NCBI RefSeq assembly: GCF_007859915.1
Contig: NZ_SJPM01000004.1
Span: 492,177-556,176, forward strand
Reading direction: 5' to 3'
Length of the DNA: 64,000 nt
Origin: Neorhodopirellula pilleata
GTDB lineage: Bacteria; Planctomycetota; Planctomycetia; Pirellulales; Pirellulaceae
Shown here in pieces: positions 1 to 8,035 of the stretch. A program made the translations under genes and the position numbers. The notes under the pieces are model-generated. The model was given only the letters and a program-made list of their open reading frames with translations. It made no database searches and was not told where the DNA came from. Numbering within the stretch: the first letter of the stretch is position 1; the number at the start of each line of letters is the position of its first letter.

Positions 1-157
1 GCCTCGTTACTCGGCGGATGGCCGGGGGGGTGGTGGGCGTCACGCCGATTTCGGCACAAGACTCAAAAACGCTCGTTTCGCATCCGTTTTGTCGCCGTGT
101 GTATGATTCACGTCGTTGCCGTATTGTGCCTTTTGCGATTCGGTTAGAATCGGGGTC
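1..157. other. Window edge, no gene assigned
   Basis: This stretch upstream of smpB has short open frames on both strands, but none has a recognisable product, so I assign nothing. It may hold the end of an upstream gene and the smpB promoter. Confidence 0.4.
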
Positions 158-724
158 ATGTCCAAATCAAAAACTAAATCGCACAAAACGACGCTGACGG
201 AGGCTGGCCAGAAAAAGGCCGACACGAAGGCCAAGAAATCCGGCAAGGCCAATGCCGCGAAAAAGAACCAGCCCAACGTGACGATGGTTTCGGAAAACCG
301 CAAAGCCAAGTTTCGCTACGAGATTCTCGATTCGATCGAATGCGGCATGATGCTCGTTGGCAGCGAAGTGAAATCGATGCGTGAGAAAAAACTCTCTCTC
401 GACGAGGCCCACATTCGCGTCACCGGCGGCGAGTTGTGGTTGATCGGCGCGGATTTGGCCCAGTACAACAACGCGGGCATGTGGAATCACGACCCCCGCC
501 GGCCGAGGAAACTGCTCGTTCATCAGAAGGAATTCGACAAGTTCGCCGGCCGCGCGTTCGAACGCGGGCTGACGCTGATCCCGCTGCGTGTTTATTTCAA
601 CGACCGAGGCTTGGCCAAGTGTGTGATGGGGTTGGTCAAAGGCAAGAAAATCCACGACAAGCGCGAGACGATTAAAAAACGCGATACTGATCGAGGATTG
701 CAGCGTGCGATGCGTGGACGATAA
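158..724 (+). CDS. smpB: SsrA-binding protein SmpB
   Basis: SmpB binds tmRNA and delivers it to stalled ribosomes for trans-translation in the cytoplasm. The 188-residue product has a Lys-rich N-terminal tail of about 40 residues. The SmpB beta-barrel follows, with the family signatures YEILDSIECGMMLVGSEVKS and YFNDRGLAKCVMGLVKGKK, then a basic tail (KIHDKRETIKKRDTDRGLQR) that enters the decoding centre in known SmpB proteins. An in-frame ATG at 116 would add 14 residues. I prefer the ATG at 158 because a purine-rich stretch precedes it and the sequence before it does not look like SmpB. The Lys-rich tail makes it somewhat longer than the usual 150-160 residues. I see no tmRNA gene in the window. 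Confidence 0.95.
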   Translation: MSKSKTKSHKTTLTEAGQKKADTKAKKSGKANAAKKNQPNVTMVSENRKAKFRYEILDSIECGMMLVGSEVKSMREKKLSLDEAHIRVTGGELWLIGADLAQYNNAGMWNHDPRRPRKLLVHQKEFDKFAGRAFERGLTLIPLRVYFNDRGLAKCVMGLVKGKKIHDKRETIKKRDTDRGLQRAMRGR

Positions 725-771
725 ACCCGCCATGCCATCTCGGTGAACCATCGGACAACATCGGACGTAGC

Positions 772-816
772 CGTAGGCTGGGTGAAGGAGGCTTTGCGAC
801 GCCCACCCGGCATTCC
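772..816. repeat. Family A intergenic repeat, copy 1
   Basis: This copy begins GTAGGCTGGGTGAAGGAGG and ends in CACCCGGC, so its ends can pair. Related copies lie at 6688, 9969, 10045, 10419, 55206 and 55537. It lies between smpB and the ABC ATPase gene. Confidence 0.75.
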
Positions 817-849
817 CACTAACCCACCTGCCACAACGAGCCCTTGTTC

Positions 850-1578
850 ATGTTGATGATCGCCGACTTAGTCAAGACATTCCCGCAGCCCGGTGGGGGT
901 GAATTGACGGTGCTGGACATTCCTCGGTTCGAGATGGCCGCCGGAGAACAAGTCGCGTTGATCGGCCAAAGCGGCGGTGGCAAGACGACGTTGTTGCATT
1001 TGATCGCCGGCATGTTGTCAGCAACCTCTGGGTCGATCCGGATCGACAACATGGAATTGACTCGATTGAGCGAACAGGGACGCGACCGATTCCGCGCCTC
1101 GAAGATCGGTTACGTCTTTCAGACCTTCAATCTGTTGCCCGCCTTTTCGGCGCTCGAAAACGTCAAGTTGGGCATGTCGTTCGGTGCCGGGAAAGTCGAC
1201 GTGCAACGGGCAATGCGGTTGCTCGACAAAGTCGGCTTGGCCGATCGGGCGTCCTATCGACCCAAGCAGCTTTCCGTCGGGCAGCAACAACGGGTCGCCA
1301 TCGCCCGAGCGCTGGCCGGGCGTCCGACCTTGCTGCTCGCCGACGAGCCGACCGCCAACGTCGACCCGGCGAGTTCCGATTCGGTGCTGAACTTGATCAT
1401 CCAATCTTGTCGTGCCGAAAACATCGGGCTGTTGATGGTCACCCACAGCATGGACGTCGCGTCACGATTCAAACGGGTCGAGCGTCTCGAAGAGATCAAT
1501 CGGGCGATCGGCCCGAGTCTGATTTCGCAAGATGCCACCGAAGTTTCGCAAGATACCGCCGAACCCAACGCCTCGTGA
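850..1578 (+). CDS. ABC transporter ATP-binding protein, LolD/MacB type
   Basis: This is the ATPase subunit of a two-gene ABC exporter. The 242 residues carry a Walker A motif (GQSGGGKTT, about residues 39-47), a Q-loop (FQTFNLLP), the signature LSVGQQQRVAIARAL, a Walker B (LLLADEPT) with catalytic Glu, and a switch His (MVTHSMD). This matches the LolD/FtsE/MacB class, which powers lipoprotein release or substrate extrusion. A TTG at 844 is in frame, but ATG 850 is the more likely start. The permease gene begins 13 nt downstream on the same strand, so the two are probably co-transcribed. The substrate cannot be told from sequence. The last 20 residues or so are low in complexity. Confidence 0.9.
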   Translation: MLMIADLVKTFPQPGGGELTVLDIPRFEMAAGEQVALIGQSGGGKTTLLHLIAGMLSATSGSIRIDNMELTRLSEQGRDRFRASKIGYVFQTFNLLPAFSALENVKLGMSFGAGKVDVQRAMRLLDKVGLADRASYRPKQLSVGQQQRVAIARALAGRPTLLLADEPTANVDPASSDSVLNLIIQSCRAENIGLLMVTHSMDVASRFKRVERLEEINRAIGPSLISQDATEVSQDTAEPNAS

Positions 1579-1591
1579 TCCGAATCACCCT

Positions 1592-2953
1592 ATGAATTTG
1601 CTCTTTATCGCTTGGCGAAATTTTCGATATCGCGCTCTGTCGAGTTTCCTAACGACGTTGTCGCTCACATTGGGCGTCGGCTTGGTCGTGATGGTGATGG
1701 CGATTTACGGCATCATCAGTGAAGCGTTCGTGCGAAATGCTTCGGTGGGATACAACCTCGTCGTCGGTCCACGGGGCAGCGCATTGCAGTTAACGCTCAA
1801 CAGCGTCTACTACCTCAGCCAACCGATCGAGAATCTGCCCTTCACCGAATACATGGAGTTCTTTCCCAAGGAAGAGCGAGCCGCCATGGTCAAACAGTTC
1901 GGAGGTGATCCGGCACTAGGCGAGCGAGACGGCGAGTACGCCGGATTCGTCGCCGGCGGATACGCCATTCCGTTGGCCTTGGGTGATTATTTCGGCGAGT
2001 TTCGTGCCGTCGGGACGACGACCGACTTTTTTGAAAAACTCCGCCACGGTCCAGACGTCGACCAACCGTTCGAGTTTCGCGAAGGTCGAGCGTTCGAAAG
2101 CTTTTCGACCGAGAACAGCTATTTCGAAGCCGTCTTGGGTTCCCGCGTGGCCGCCCAAATGGGAATCGAAGTCGGCGACATGATGAATCCGACTCACGGT
2201 GATCCCGAAGGCAAAGGGCACGGGCAAGGTTTTCGTGTCGTTGGAATCATGGCGCCGACGGGCACGCCCAACGACCGAGCCGTGTTCGTCAACCTGGAAG
2301 GTTTTTATCTGCTCGAAGGTCACGCCAAACCGATCCCCGAAGGTGCGATCGTGGTTCCTCCGGAAGACGACGGGAACGGATCGGGCGAAAAGTTGCTGAC
2401 GATTCCCGAACGGGAGGTCACGTCGATCTTGGTCCGCAACGGAAACTTGATGTTCGCCCCCGGCATGCAAAACCGAGTCAATGAAAGCGGTCGGGCGCAA
2501 GCGGCCGCCCCGATCGGCGAGATTAACAAGTTGATGTCGCTGATCGTCGGGCCGCTCATGAAAGCGTTGCTCGCGATCACCCTGATCACGTGTATCGTGG
2601 CCGCCGTCGGCGTTTTGGTCGCGATTTACAATTCGATGAATGATCGCAAACGGGACATCGCCGTGATGCGGGCCCTCGGTGCTCGGCGGGGCAGCGTCAC
2701 GATGGTGATCTTGTTTGAAAGCCTGATCATTGCCGTCGTCGGCGGTGTCGCCGGATGGGTGCTCGCCCACGTGGCGATCTTTGGTGCCGGAACGTTCATC
2801 GAACAACAAACGGGCGTTCAAGTCGGTTTATTGTCGGTGAGCGAATTTGAATGGCTTTTGTTGCCCTTTGTCATCGCCCTGAGCCTGGTCGCAGGCGTCG
2901 TTCCCGCTTGGGCGGCCTACCGCACCGACGTCGGCACCAACTTGGCCGCTTGA
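1592..2953 (+). CDS. ABC transporter permease, FtsX/MacB family
   Basis: This is the membrane partner of the ATPase encoded just upstream. The 453-residue protein has an N-terminal membrane segment (about residues 20-45), a large periplasmic domain of the MacB_PCD type (about 50-310), and a C-terminal FtsX domain with three membrane segments (about 325-450). The motif IAVMRALGARRGSV is the cytoplasmic coupling helix typical of FtsX-like permeases. The ATG at 1592 is preferred over an in-frame upstream start at 1532, which would overlap the ATPase gene and add 20 residues unlike the family. LolC/E-like or MacB-like roles are both possible. Confidence 0.9.
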   Translation: MNLLFIAWRNFRYRALSSFLTTLSLTLGVGLVVMVMAIYGIISEAFVRNASVGYNLVVGPRGSALQLTLNSVYYLSQPIENLPFTEYMEFFPKEERAAMVKQFGGDPALGERDGEYAGFVAGGYAIPLALGDYFGEFRAVGTTTDFFEKLRHGPDVDQPFEFREGRAFESFSTENSYFEAVLGSRVAAQMGIEVGDMMNPTHGDPEGKGHGQGFRVVGIMAPTGTPNDRAVFVNLEGFYLLEGHAKPIPEGAIVVPPEDDGNGSGEKLLTIPEREVTSILVRNGNLMFAPGMQNRVNESGRAQAAAPIGEINKLMSLIVGPLMKALLAITLITCIVAAVGVLVAIYNSMNDRKRDIAVMRALGARRGSVTMVILFESLIIAVVGGVAGWVLAHVAIFGAGTFIEQQTGVQVGLLSVSEFEWLLLPFVIALSLVAGVVPAWAAYRTDVGTNLAA

Positions 2954-3275
2954 TAGAACTTCAGCAACCTCGAGTACGGTCAGCTTCCATGTCGGCAAAC
3001 CACTCAAGCACGGCAAATGTTAAGGAGAGAGGAATTGTTAAGAAGAAGGGCGTGTAGATTCCTCTTCTTGGCCCCTTGGGAAAAATAATCCGCCCAAAAT
3101 CGCCAGCGGGGACTTGACTCTCAGTAATAATGGGGAGTAAACCGCTCAGATCGAGCAGGTGCGATATTTTGTCTCACCTTCTGGTTCTTGCGGGCCATCG
3201 CTGGCTCGGCAGGGAGCAACCAGGGAACGATTCACCTGATCTCCAACATTCCCCGTGGGCCATAGGGAGCTGAAT
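2954..3275. other. Intergenic region with no clear gene
   Basis: No supported gene lies here. A 22-codon frame (ATG 2989, stop 3055-3057) follows the permease gene and encodes a Lys-rich peptide, but nothing supports its translation. The purine-rich run at about 3018-3033 and the pyrimidine-rich stretch just after 3057 could pair weakly. Confidence 0.4.
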
Positions 3276-3692
3276 TTGCAATTCCTGTTCGATAAACCCT
3301 TGGTCCTCACTGCCCCGCAGTCAGAAAGCATCCAACAAGACGTTCGTCGTGAGTTAGCGCAGCTTGAATCTGACTTCGTTCGCGTCAGCGAATGGTTGGA
3401 ACTGGCCCAGTGGAATCCAAAGGGACCACGTTGGGTTGATGAAAACGGAAGTGAAATCGATCAAGATTTCTCGATAGGAGAGCGTTTGGATCGGCTTCAA
3501 ACCACATCGGCGGTTTGTCTGCGCGATGGAGACCGAAGCCTGAGTGGAATGAACTCGCTGTTTCGCGATTGGTTTACGACTCTGGATGATGGCTTGGCCT
3601 TTCGATCGGAAGGCCAAGACACTCATTCGCATGGACGCTTAGACGAGTTATCCGAGCGGATGCTGAGGTCCGGGGCCGTGCCTGCGTTTTGA
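3276..3692 (+). CDS. N-terminal part of a frameshifted regulator
   Basis: This frame encodes about 138 residues with no family I can name. It stops at TGA 3690-3692. The +1 frame beyond reads on without a stop (EHQGSTINGQWYNWATIK) into the LuxR-type HTH protein encoded at 3784-4077. The N-terminal part looks like a PAS-like or other small sensor module (LESDFVRVSEWLELAQWN), and the continuation looks like the rest of that domain. I therefore read both as one gene broken, or joined, by a +1 shift. TTG 3276 is preferred over GTG 3255 because AGGGAG lies a normal distance before it. A pseudogene, a sequencing error and programmed frameshifting all remain possible. Confidence 0.6.
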   Translation: MQFLFDKPLVLTAPQSESIQQDVRRELAQLESDFVRVSEWLELAQWNPKGPRWVDENGSEIDQDFSIGERLDRLQTTSAVCLRDGDRSLSGMNSLFRDWFTTLDDGLAFRSEGQDTHSHGRLDELSERMLRSGAVPAF

Positions 3693-3783
3693 ACACCAGG
3701 GATCCACCATTAACGGGCAGTGGTACAACTGGGCGACGATCAAGGCGAGGCTCTCCAAGTCCACTCCGTACAGTTTCGGAACG

Positions 3784-4077
3784 TTGACCGTATCGCGACC
3801 GATTGTGCCGATTTCCCAGCCGACCGAGTCGTCGTTAGCGCACTTGGAAGAGCAACTTGCGCAATTCCGCAAACTCGACGACATTGACCGCGAGATTTGC
3901 CAAGGGATCGCATTGGGGGACAGCCTTAGCGAAATCGCTTGTTTGGTTGGACTAACCCGACGGACGGTCGAAATTCGACGCAGCAAGATATTGGAACATT
4001 TTGGCTTTTATAGGGTCGTCCAGATCGTCCGAATGATGGTCCGATTGGAAGAAAACGGACTTTTGGACGATAATTGA
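3784..4077 (+). CDS. LuxR-type HTH part of a frameshifted regulator
   Basis: The C-terminal half carries a LuxR/FixJ-type helix-turn-helix. DREICQGIALGDSLSEIACL is followed by VGLTRRTVEIRRSKILEHFG, the usual pattern of GerE-family DNA-binding domains. The TTG at 3784 is only the nominal start. The same frame is open back to 3667 and encodes sequence that continues the upstream frame, so the natural protein probably begins at 3276 and reaches here through a +1 shift near 3687. The complete product would be a transcription factor of about 265 residues. No receiver domain with a phosphoacceptor Asp is visible. Confidence 0.7.
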   Translation: MTVSRPIVPISQPTESSLAHLEEQLAQFRKLDDIDREICQGIALGDSLSEIACLVGLTRRTVEIRRSKILEHFGFYRVVQIVRMMVRLEENGLLDDN

Positions 4078-4238
4078 GCTACCTGCGGAAGCGACAATTT
4101 TACCCAACCTGATTATATTGAAGCGGTCGGCTTCGGATCGCGGGTGCGTTCGGCCGATCGGAATGGACATCCCAGCGTATTTTTTTGGGCGAGAATGACG
4201 GATTGCATGCCTACGTCAATCTTCGGGTAGGGCCATTC

Positions 4239-4652
4239 ATGGGCGTCGAATCGGAATTTAACCATCGAGCCTTTCACGACGCGGTGGAACAAAATGACAT
4301 CGCGAAGCTAACTCGCCAAATCGTCGGGCATCAGTTCTTGCTGATTCATTTGGCCGACGAATCCGATCAAGCCAACAACGACGAGATCTTGGGCGCACTG
4401 ACGGCTGAGTACCAGGGAATGGATTACCTTGTTGCTTTTTCGAACCAAGAGCACGCGAGCGAGTTCGTTGAACGGCGTACAGATTTGTTTGACGGCGAAT
4501 CCGAAGTCGGCGGGTTTTGGGTCGATGGGCAAACGATGCTGGACTATCTCGATGACGAACTCGGGTTGCTGATTAATCCTGACAGTGATCAACAGCGGCA
4601 TCTCGACAACGACTGGATTGGGAAAATCCTCGATGAATTGAATCTGATGTAA
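4239..4652 (+). CDS. SseB-like protein
   Basis: The 137-residue soluble, acidic protein resembles the SseB N-terminal domain. It has an early helix (FHDAVEQNDIAKLTRQI), a strand with QFLLIHLA, the segment MDYLVAFSNQEHASEFVERR, and near the end LDDELGLLINPDSDQQ, which corresponds to the conserved glycine/Asn-Pro region of the family. SseB-like proteins are often linked to secretion or stress, but their molecular role is poorly defined. I choose ATG 4239, which follows GTAGGG at normal spacing. An upstream TTG at 4185 would add 18 residues. Confidence 0.7.
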   Translation: MGVESEFNHRAFHDAVEQNDIAKLTRQIVGHQFLLIHLADESDQANNDEILGALTAEYQGMDYLVAFSNQEHASEFVERRTDLFDGESEVGGFWVDGQTMLDYLDDELGLLINPDSDQQRHLDNDWIGKILDELNLM

Positions 4653-4690
4653 GTGCTTCGTTCAAAAGCCTTTGCTCGGCATCCTCTTCC

Positions 4691-5185
4691 CTACTGACCT
4701 CTAACAAATTCGCCGGATTTTCCTCCGGTTTTGGATTCCAATCGAATCTGCTTGATCACCATCGCCCGGTCAACGGATTTGAGCATGTCATAGATCGTCA
4801 AGGCGGCGACCGAAGCCGCCGTCATCGCTTCCATCTCCACGCCGGTCTTGTAGGTCGTCCGAACGGTGGCGAGGCATTGCAGGGATTGGCGATCAGCGTC
4901 GTCCGGCGATGTCAGCCAGTGAAACTCCAGTTCCACGCCCTCGATCGGGATCGCGTGGCATAGGGGGATCAGCGTGGGCGTCCATTTGGTCGCGCCGATG
5001 CCGGCCAGCCTTGCGACGGCCAGCACGTCGCCCTTGCGACTGTCGCCGGCGCGGATCGCTTCAGCGGCAGTCAAATTCATTTCGATGATGGATGACGCGG
5101 CCGCGGTGCGGGCGGTGACGGCTTTTTCGGTCACGTCGACCATTCTCGCTTGCCCACGGTTGTCGAAATGGGTTGACGTGCTCAT
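4691..5185 (-). CDS. moaC: Cyclic pyranopterin monophosphate synthase MoaC
   Basis: MoaC converts the MoaA product into cyclic pyranopterin monophosphate, the second step of molybdenum cofactor synthesis. The 164-residue length is normal. The known active-site pattern is visible: Lys51 in KGDVLAVA, His77 in LIPLCHAIPIEG, and Asp133/Lys136 in IYDMLKSVDRAMVI. The KTGVEMEAMTAASVAALTIY block is also typical. It stands alone here, with no moaA, moaD or moaE nearby, so the pathway must be completed elsewhere. It is transcribed away from the long non-coding region at 5186-6025. Confidence 0.97.
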   Translation of the reverse strand: MSTSTHFDNRGQARMVDVTEKAVTARTAAASSIIEMNLTAAEAIRAGDSRKGDVLAVARLAGIGATKWTPTLIPLCHAIPIEGVELEFHWLTSPDDADRQSLQCLATVRTTYKTGVEMEAMTAASVAALTIYDMLKSVDRAMVIKQIRLESKTGGKSGEFVRGQ

Positions 5186-6025
5186 GGTTGACTTAGCAAG
5201 GTGGCGAGAGATTTTGGCAAAATAAACCGGCCGGGAGGTTTGCGACGTGGGAACCGTTCCCGGTCGGCGGCCGTCTTAAAGATACCATGAAAAATAATTT
5301 GCTTGGTGTTGATTGGTCTTGACTCGCGATTGACGGTGATTCGCAGCTCGTTTCGTTGATACTGATTGTTCCTGCTGAATCGCATTAAAGAGTTACCCCG
5401 GTTTTGCTCGACACTAAGCCTTGGAAGGACACTTTCTGATTTACTTCGGTTTTCAAAACTGATTTCGAGCAGAAGGTCGACGGACACCCAGGGGGGAAAT
5501 CTGGGAAACGTGTTCGGGTGTCCCGCTTCATTGCGGTTACATGAACACGGTCGTTGAGCGATCTCAGCCGATCGTTCCACGCGGAGTTTAGAAACAACGT
5601 GCAGCCCGTCTGCCGCCATACCATCGCATCACCACTTTCGTTTTTCGAAAGGCGGGGATTGTGAAGCGGGAAAGGTGTGCCGCATGGGCAGCGTTGGAAC
5701 TCCGTGAGGAACGATGGGCCGAGCGTGCGAAACGCGACATCTGATTTTTCTCCCCGAACGGCCAAGTACCCGCTTGGACGATCCAGTTTCAATTGACATT
5801 TATCAACCGCGAGAAATCCCACTTCGGTTTTGCGTTCAGCAGGATGCGAGCCGGCTGGCCCAGACCCAGCGTTTTGAAGGTGACCGAGCCGATTCCGCCA
5901 TAACCCACGATGGCATACGGAAGAGAGCAGAGTACCGGACGAGCGATTGAGGGCCATCGGGAAAATGGTTACCGACGCACCATTTTCTCAAGGGAAGAAT
6001 CAACGAGGCGTTTGGAGAACCTAGT
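5186..6025. other. Long intergenic region between moaC and an HTH regulator gene
   Basis: These 840 bases lie between divergent genes and hold no convincing gene. On the minus strand a patch at about 5807-5930 translates to VGYGGIGSVTFKTLGLG and onward, which has a protein-like feel, but the frame breaks quickly. It may be a decayed gene. The rest may be promoter and leader sequence for the two genes. Confidence 0.4.
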
Positions 6026-6598
6026 ATGAAGGTCTTCACAACTGGACAGGTCGCCAAGATCTGTAAAGTTGCCCCGAGAACCGTTAGCAAATGGTTTGAC
6101 TCGGGGCGTTTAAAAGGCTACCGGATTCCGGGATCGCAAGATCGTCGGATTCCTCGAGAATATTTGATCAAGTTCCTCAAAGAGCACGGTATGCCCTTGG
6201 GCGACCTGGAAGACGAAGCGATGGCCAAGTGCCTGATCGTCGCCCAGGACCAAGTGCTCATCGAGAACTTGAAGCGTGAACTTCCGCCAGAAAATTCGTT
6301 CAAGGTTGCCGTGGCAGCCAGCGGATTCGAAGCGGGCATTCAAGCGGAAAGCTTCAACCCAGACTGCATCATCGTGGACTTCTCGATCGGTAAGATCGAA
6401 GCCGTCCAGATTTGCCAGAACCTGCGGAAGAACATCGATTTCACTGATATCGTTCTGATCGCGTTGTTGCCCGATGACGGCCAACCGATGAGCTTCGATC
6501 GAAGCAGCATCAACGAGACGTTCAAGAAACCATTCGACGCGCACCTGCTCGCCGAACGACTACGAACCCTCGTCGGTGCCAAAAAAGAATTGGTCTAA
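6026..6598 (+). CDS. HTH-receiver fusion regulator
   Basis: The 190-residue protein joins an excisionase/MerR-type DNA-binding domain (residues 1-55: TTGQVAKICKVAPRTVSKWF, then a wing with RIPGSQDRRIPREYL) to a receiver-like domain (about 68-185). The receiver keeps an Asp in CIIVDFSIGK at the phosphoacceptor site and a Lys in ETFKKPFDA. Its first strand, CLIVAQDQ, lacks the usual acidic pair, so metal binding and phosphorylation are uncertain. It probably binds DNA as a dimer and responds to an unknown signal. No kinase gene is adjacent. A strong intrinsic terminator follows, so it is likely monocistronic. Confidence 0.8.
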   Translation: MKVFTTGQVAKICKVAPRTVSKWFDSGRLKGYRIPGSQDRRIPREYLIKFLKEHGMPLGDLEDEAMAKCLIVAQDQVLIENLKRELPPENSFKVAVAASGFEAGIQAESFNPDCIIVDFSIGKIEAVQICQNLRKNIDFTDIVLIALLPDDGQPMSFDRSSINETFKKPFDAHLLAERLRTLVGAKKELV

Positions 6599-6626
6599 CC
6601 ACCAACTCTTCCGCCACGCCTCATTC

Positions 6627-6668
6627 GCCACTGACGCATGCCCGCAAGCGTCAGTGGCGTTTTTTTTT
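6627..6668 (+). terminator. Rho-independent terminator after the HTH-receiver gene
   Basis: An 11-bp perfect stem (GCCACTGACGC at 6627-6637 with its complement at 6648-6658) and a 10-nt loop are followed by a run of nine T from 6660. It lies 29 nt after the stop codon, and is the clearest intrinsic terminator in the window. Confidence 0.93.
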
Positions 6669-6687
6669 GCGCCACATACAGTAAAGA

Positions 6688-6726
6688 GTAGGCTGGGTCG
6701 AAGCCGCTTCGGCGCAGACCCGGCAG
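6688..6726. repeat. Family A intergenic repeat, copy 2
   Basis: This copy begins GTAGGCTGGGTCGAAGCCGC and ends GACCCGGCAGG, with GGGTC and GACCC able to pair. It lies directly before the heptamer repeat tract. Confidence 0.75.
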
Positions 6727-6838
6727 GCCAAACGCCAAACGCCAAACGCCAAACGCCAAACGCCAACAGCCAACAGCCAACAGCCAACAGCCAACAGCCA
6801 ACAGCCAAACGCCAAACGCCAACAGCCAATCGCCAATA
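6727..6838. repeat. Heptanucleotide tandem repeat, 16 units
   Basis: Sixteen consecutive 7-bp units cover 112 bp: five GCCAAAC, six GCCAACA, two GCCAAAC, one GCCAACA, one GCCAATC and one GCCAATA. The tract ends five bases before the ATG of the M24 peptidase gene, so it replaces the usual ribosome-binding region. Blocks of identical variants suggest expansion by slippage. Confidence 0.97.
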
Positions 6839-6843
6839 GCCCC

Positions 6844-7944
6844 ATGACCCCACGCATTGAACGACTCATCGGCCGCGACTTCGAGGCCGACTTCGACGCC
6901 TTCTTGATCGTCGATGAAATCAACGTCCGCTACCTCACCGGCTTCACCGGCGACAGCACCTGGTTGGTTGTCGATCGCGCAGGCAAAGCCACGATGCTGT
7001 CCGACGGACGGTATGAGACCCAATTGTCCGAAGAGTGCGGTGAGTTGCCCCGTGTGATTCGACCACCCGGGCAACTGATGCCCGAACTGCTTGCCGAGTT
7101 TGTCGGTGATGCCAAGCTCAAGGCGATCGCGTTCGAAGCGACCCACGTGCACGTCGCCACGATGAAAACTTGGTCCGAGGCGATGCCGGACGTGACCTGG
7201 CTCGAAACCTCCGGCGTCGTCGAAGACCTACGTCAGATCAAAGACGCCGATGAACTCGCCGCGATCCGACGGGCGATCGAGATCGCACAACGTGCCTACC
7301 GCAGCGTGACGGCGAAACTGTCGCCTGAAATGACTGAGATCGATTTGTTTTATGACTTGGAAGCGACGATGCGTTCACTCGGGGCCGAAGGCGTCTCGTT
7401 TCATCCGATCGTCGGTGCCGAACCCAGCGGCGCGTTGCCCCACTACCGGCCACGCAAAGTAGCCCTGGGCGATTGCCGCACGCTGCTGATCGATTGGGGC
7501 GCCAAGGTCGACGGCTACTGCAGTGATTTAACCCGAACACTGCATCGCCCCGGATCAAGTTCACCGACTTCGGCCCGGTTCGACGCGGCCTACCAAGCCG
7601 TCTTGGACGCGCAGAACGCGGCGATCGAGCGGATTGCCGACGGGGTCGAAACGGTCGATGTCGACCGGGCCGCTCGGGAAGTTTTGGAAAATGCCGGGCT
7701 CGGCGAAGCCTTTCGACACGGACTCGGGCACGGCTTCGGCTTACAAATCCACGAAGACCCCCGCATGGGGCCGTCGTCCAAAGCCAAGCTGCGATCGGGG
7801 ATGGTCGTCACGGTCGAACCGGGGGTTTATTTCGAAAATGAGTTCGGAATTCGGATCGAAGACGATATTTTGGTGACTGATAACGGGTACGAACTTCTCA
7901 GCGACCTGCCCAAGGGTCTCGATGATTGCCCGCTCGTGATGTAA
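6844..7944 (+). CDS. M24 family Xaa-Pro-type aminopeptidase
   Basis: This cytoplasmic metallopeptidase probably removes N-terminal residues next to proline. The 366-residue protein has a creatinase-type N-terminal domain (about 1-130) and a pita-bread catalytic domain. The metal ligands are in place: two Asp in LIDWGAKVDGYCSDLTRTLH, His in RHGLGHGFGLQIHEDP, Glu in VVTVEPGVYF and Glu in GIRIEDDILV. Length and order fit PepQ/YpdF-like enzymes. The ATG at 6844 begins almost immediately after a heptamer repeat tract and no Shine-Dalgarno sequence is visible, so initiation may be weak or variable. Substrate preference cannot be read from sequence. Confidence 0.92.
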   Translation: MTPRIERLIGRDFEADFDAFLIVDEINVRYLTGFTGDSTWLVVDRAGKATMLSDGRYETQLSEECGELPRVIRPPGQLMPELLAEFVGDAKLKAIAFEATHVHVATMKTWSEAMPDVTWLETSGVVEDLRQIKDADELAAIRRAIEIAQRAYRSVTAKLSPEMTEIDLFYDLEATMRSLGAEGVSFHPIVGAEPSGALPHYRPRKVALGDCRTLLIDWGAKVDGYCSDLTRTLHRPGSSSPTSARFDAAYQAVLDAQNAAIERIADGVETVDVDRAAREVLENAGLGEAFRHGLGHGFGLQIHEDPRMGPSSKAKLRSGMVVTVEPGVYFENEFGIRIEDDILVTDNGYELLSDLPKGLDDCPLVM

Positions 7945-8035
7945 AACATGCCTCCGAGTTTGAATATCACGGCCCGAAATAGCCCGTCGACTCTTCCCCG
8001 TCTCTTCCACTGATTGCACATTCTAGGCCTTCCGC

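Noticed and set aside
2989..3057. 22-codon ORF after the ABC permease
   Set aside because: It is short, with no homology pattern and no clear ribosome-binding site. It is mentioned only as a possibility.
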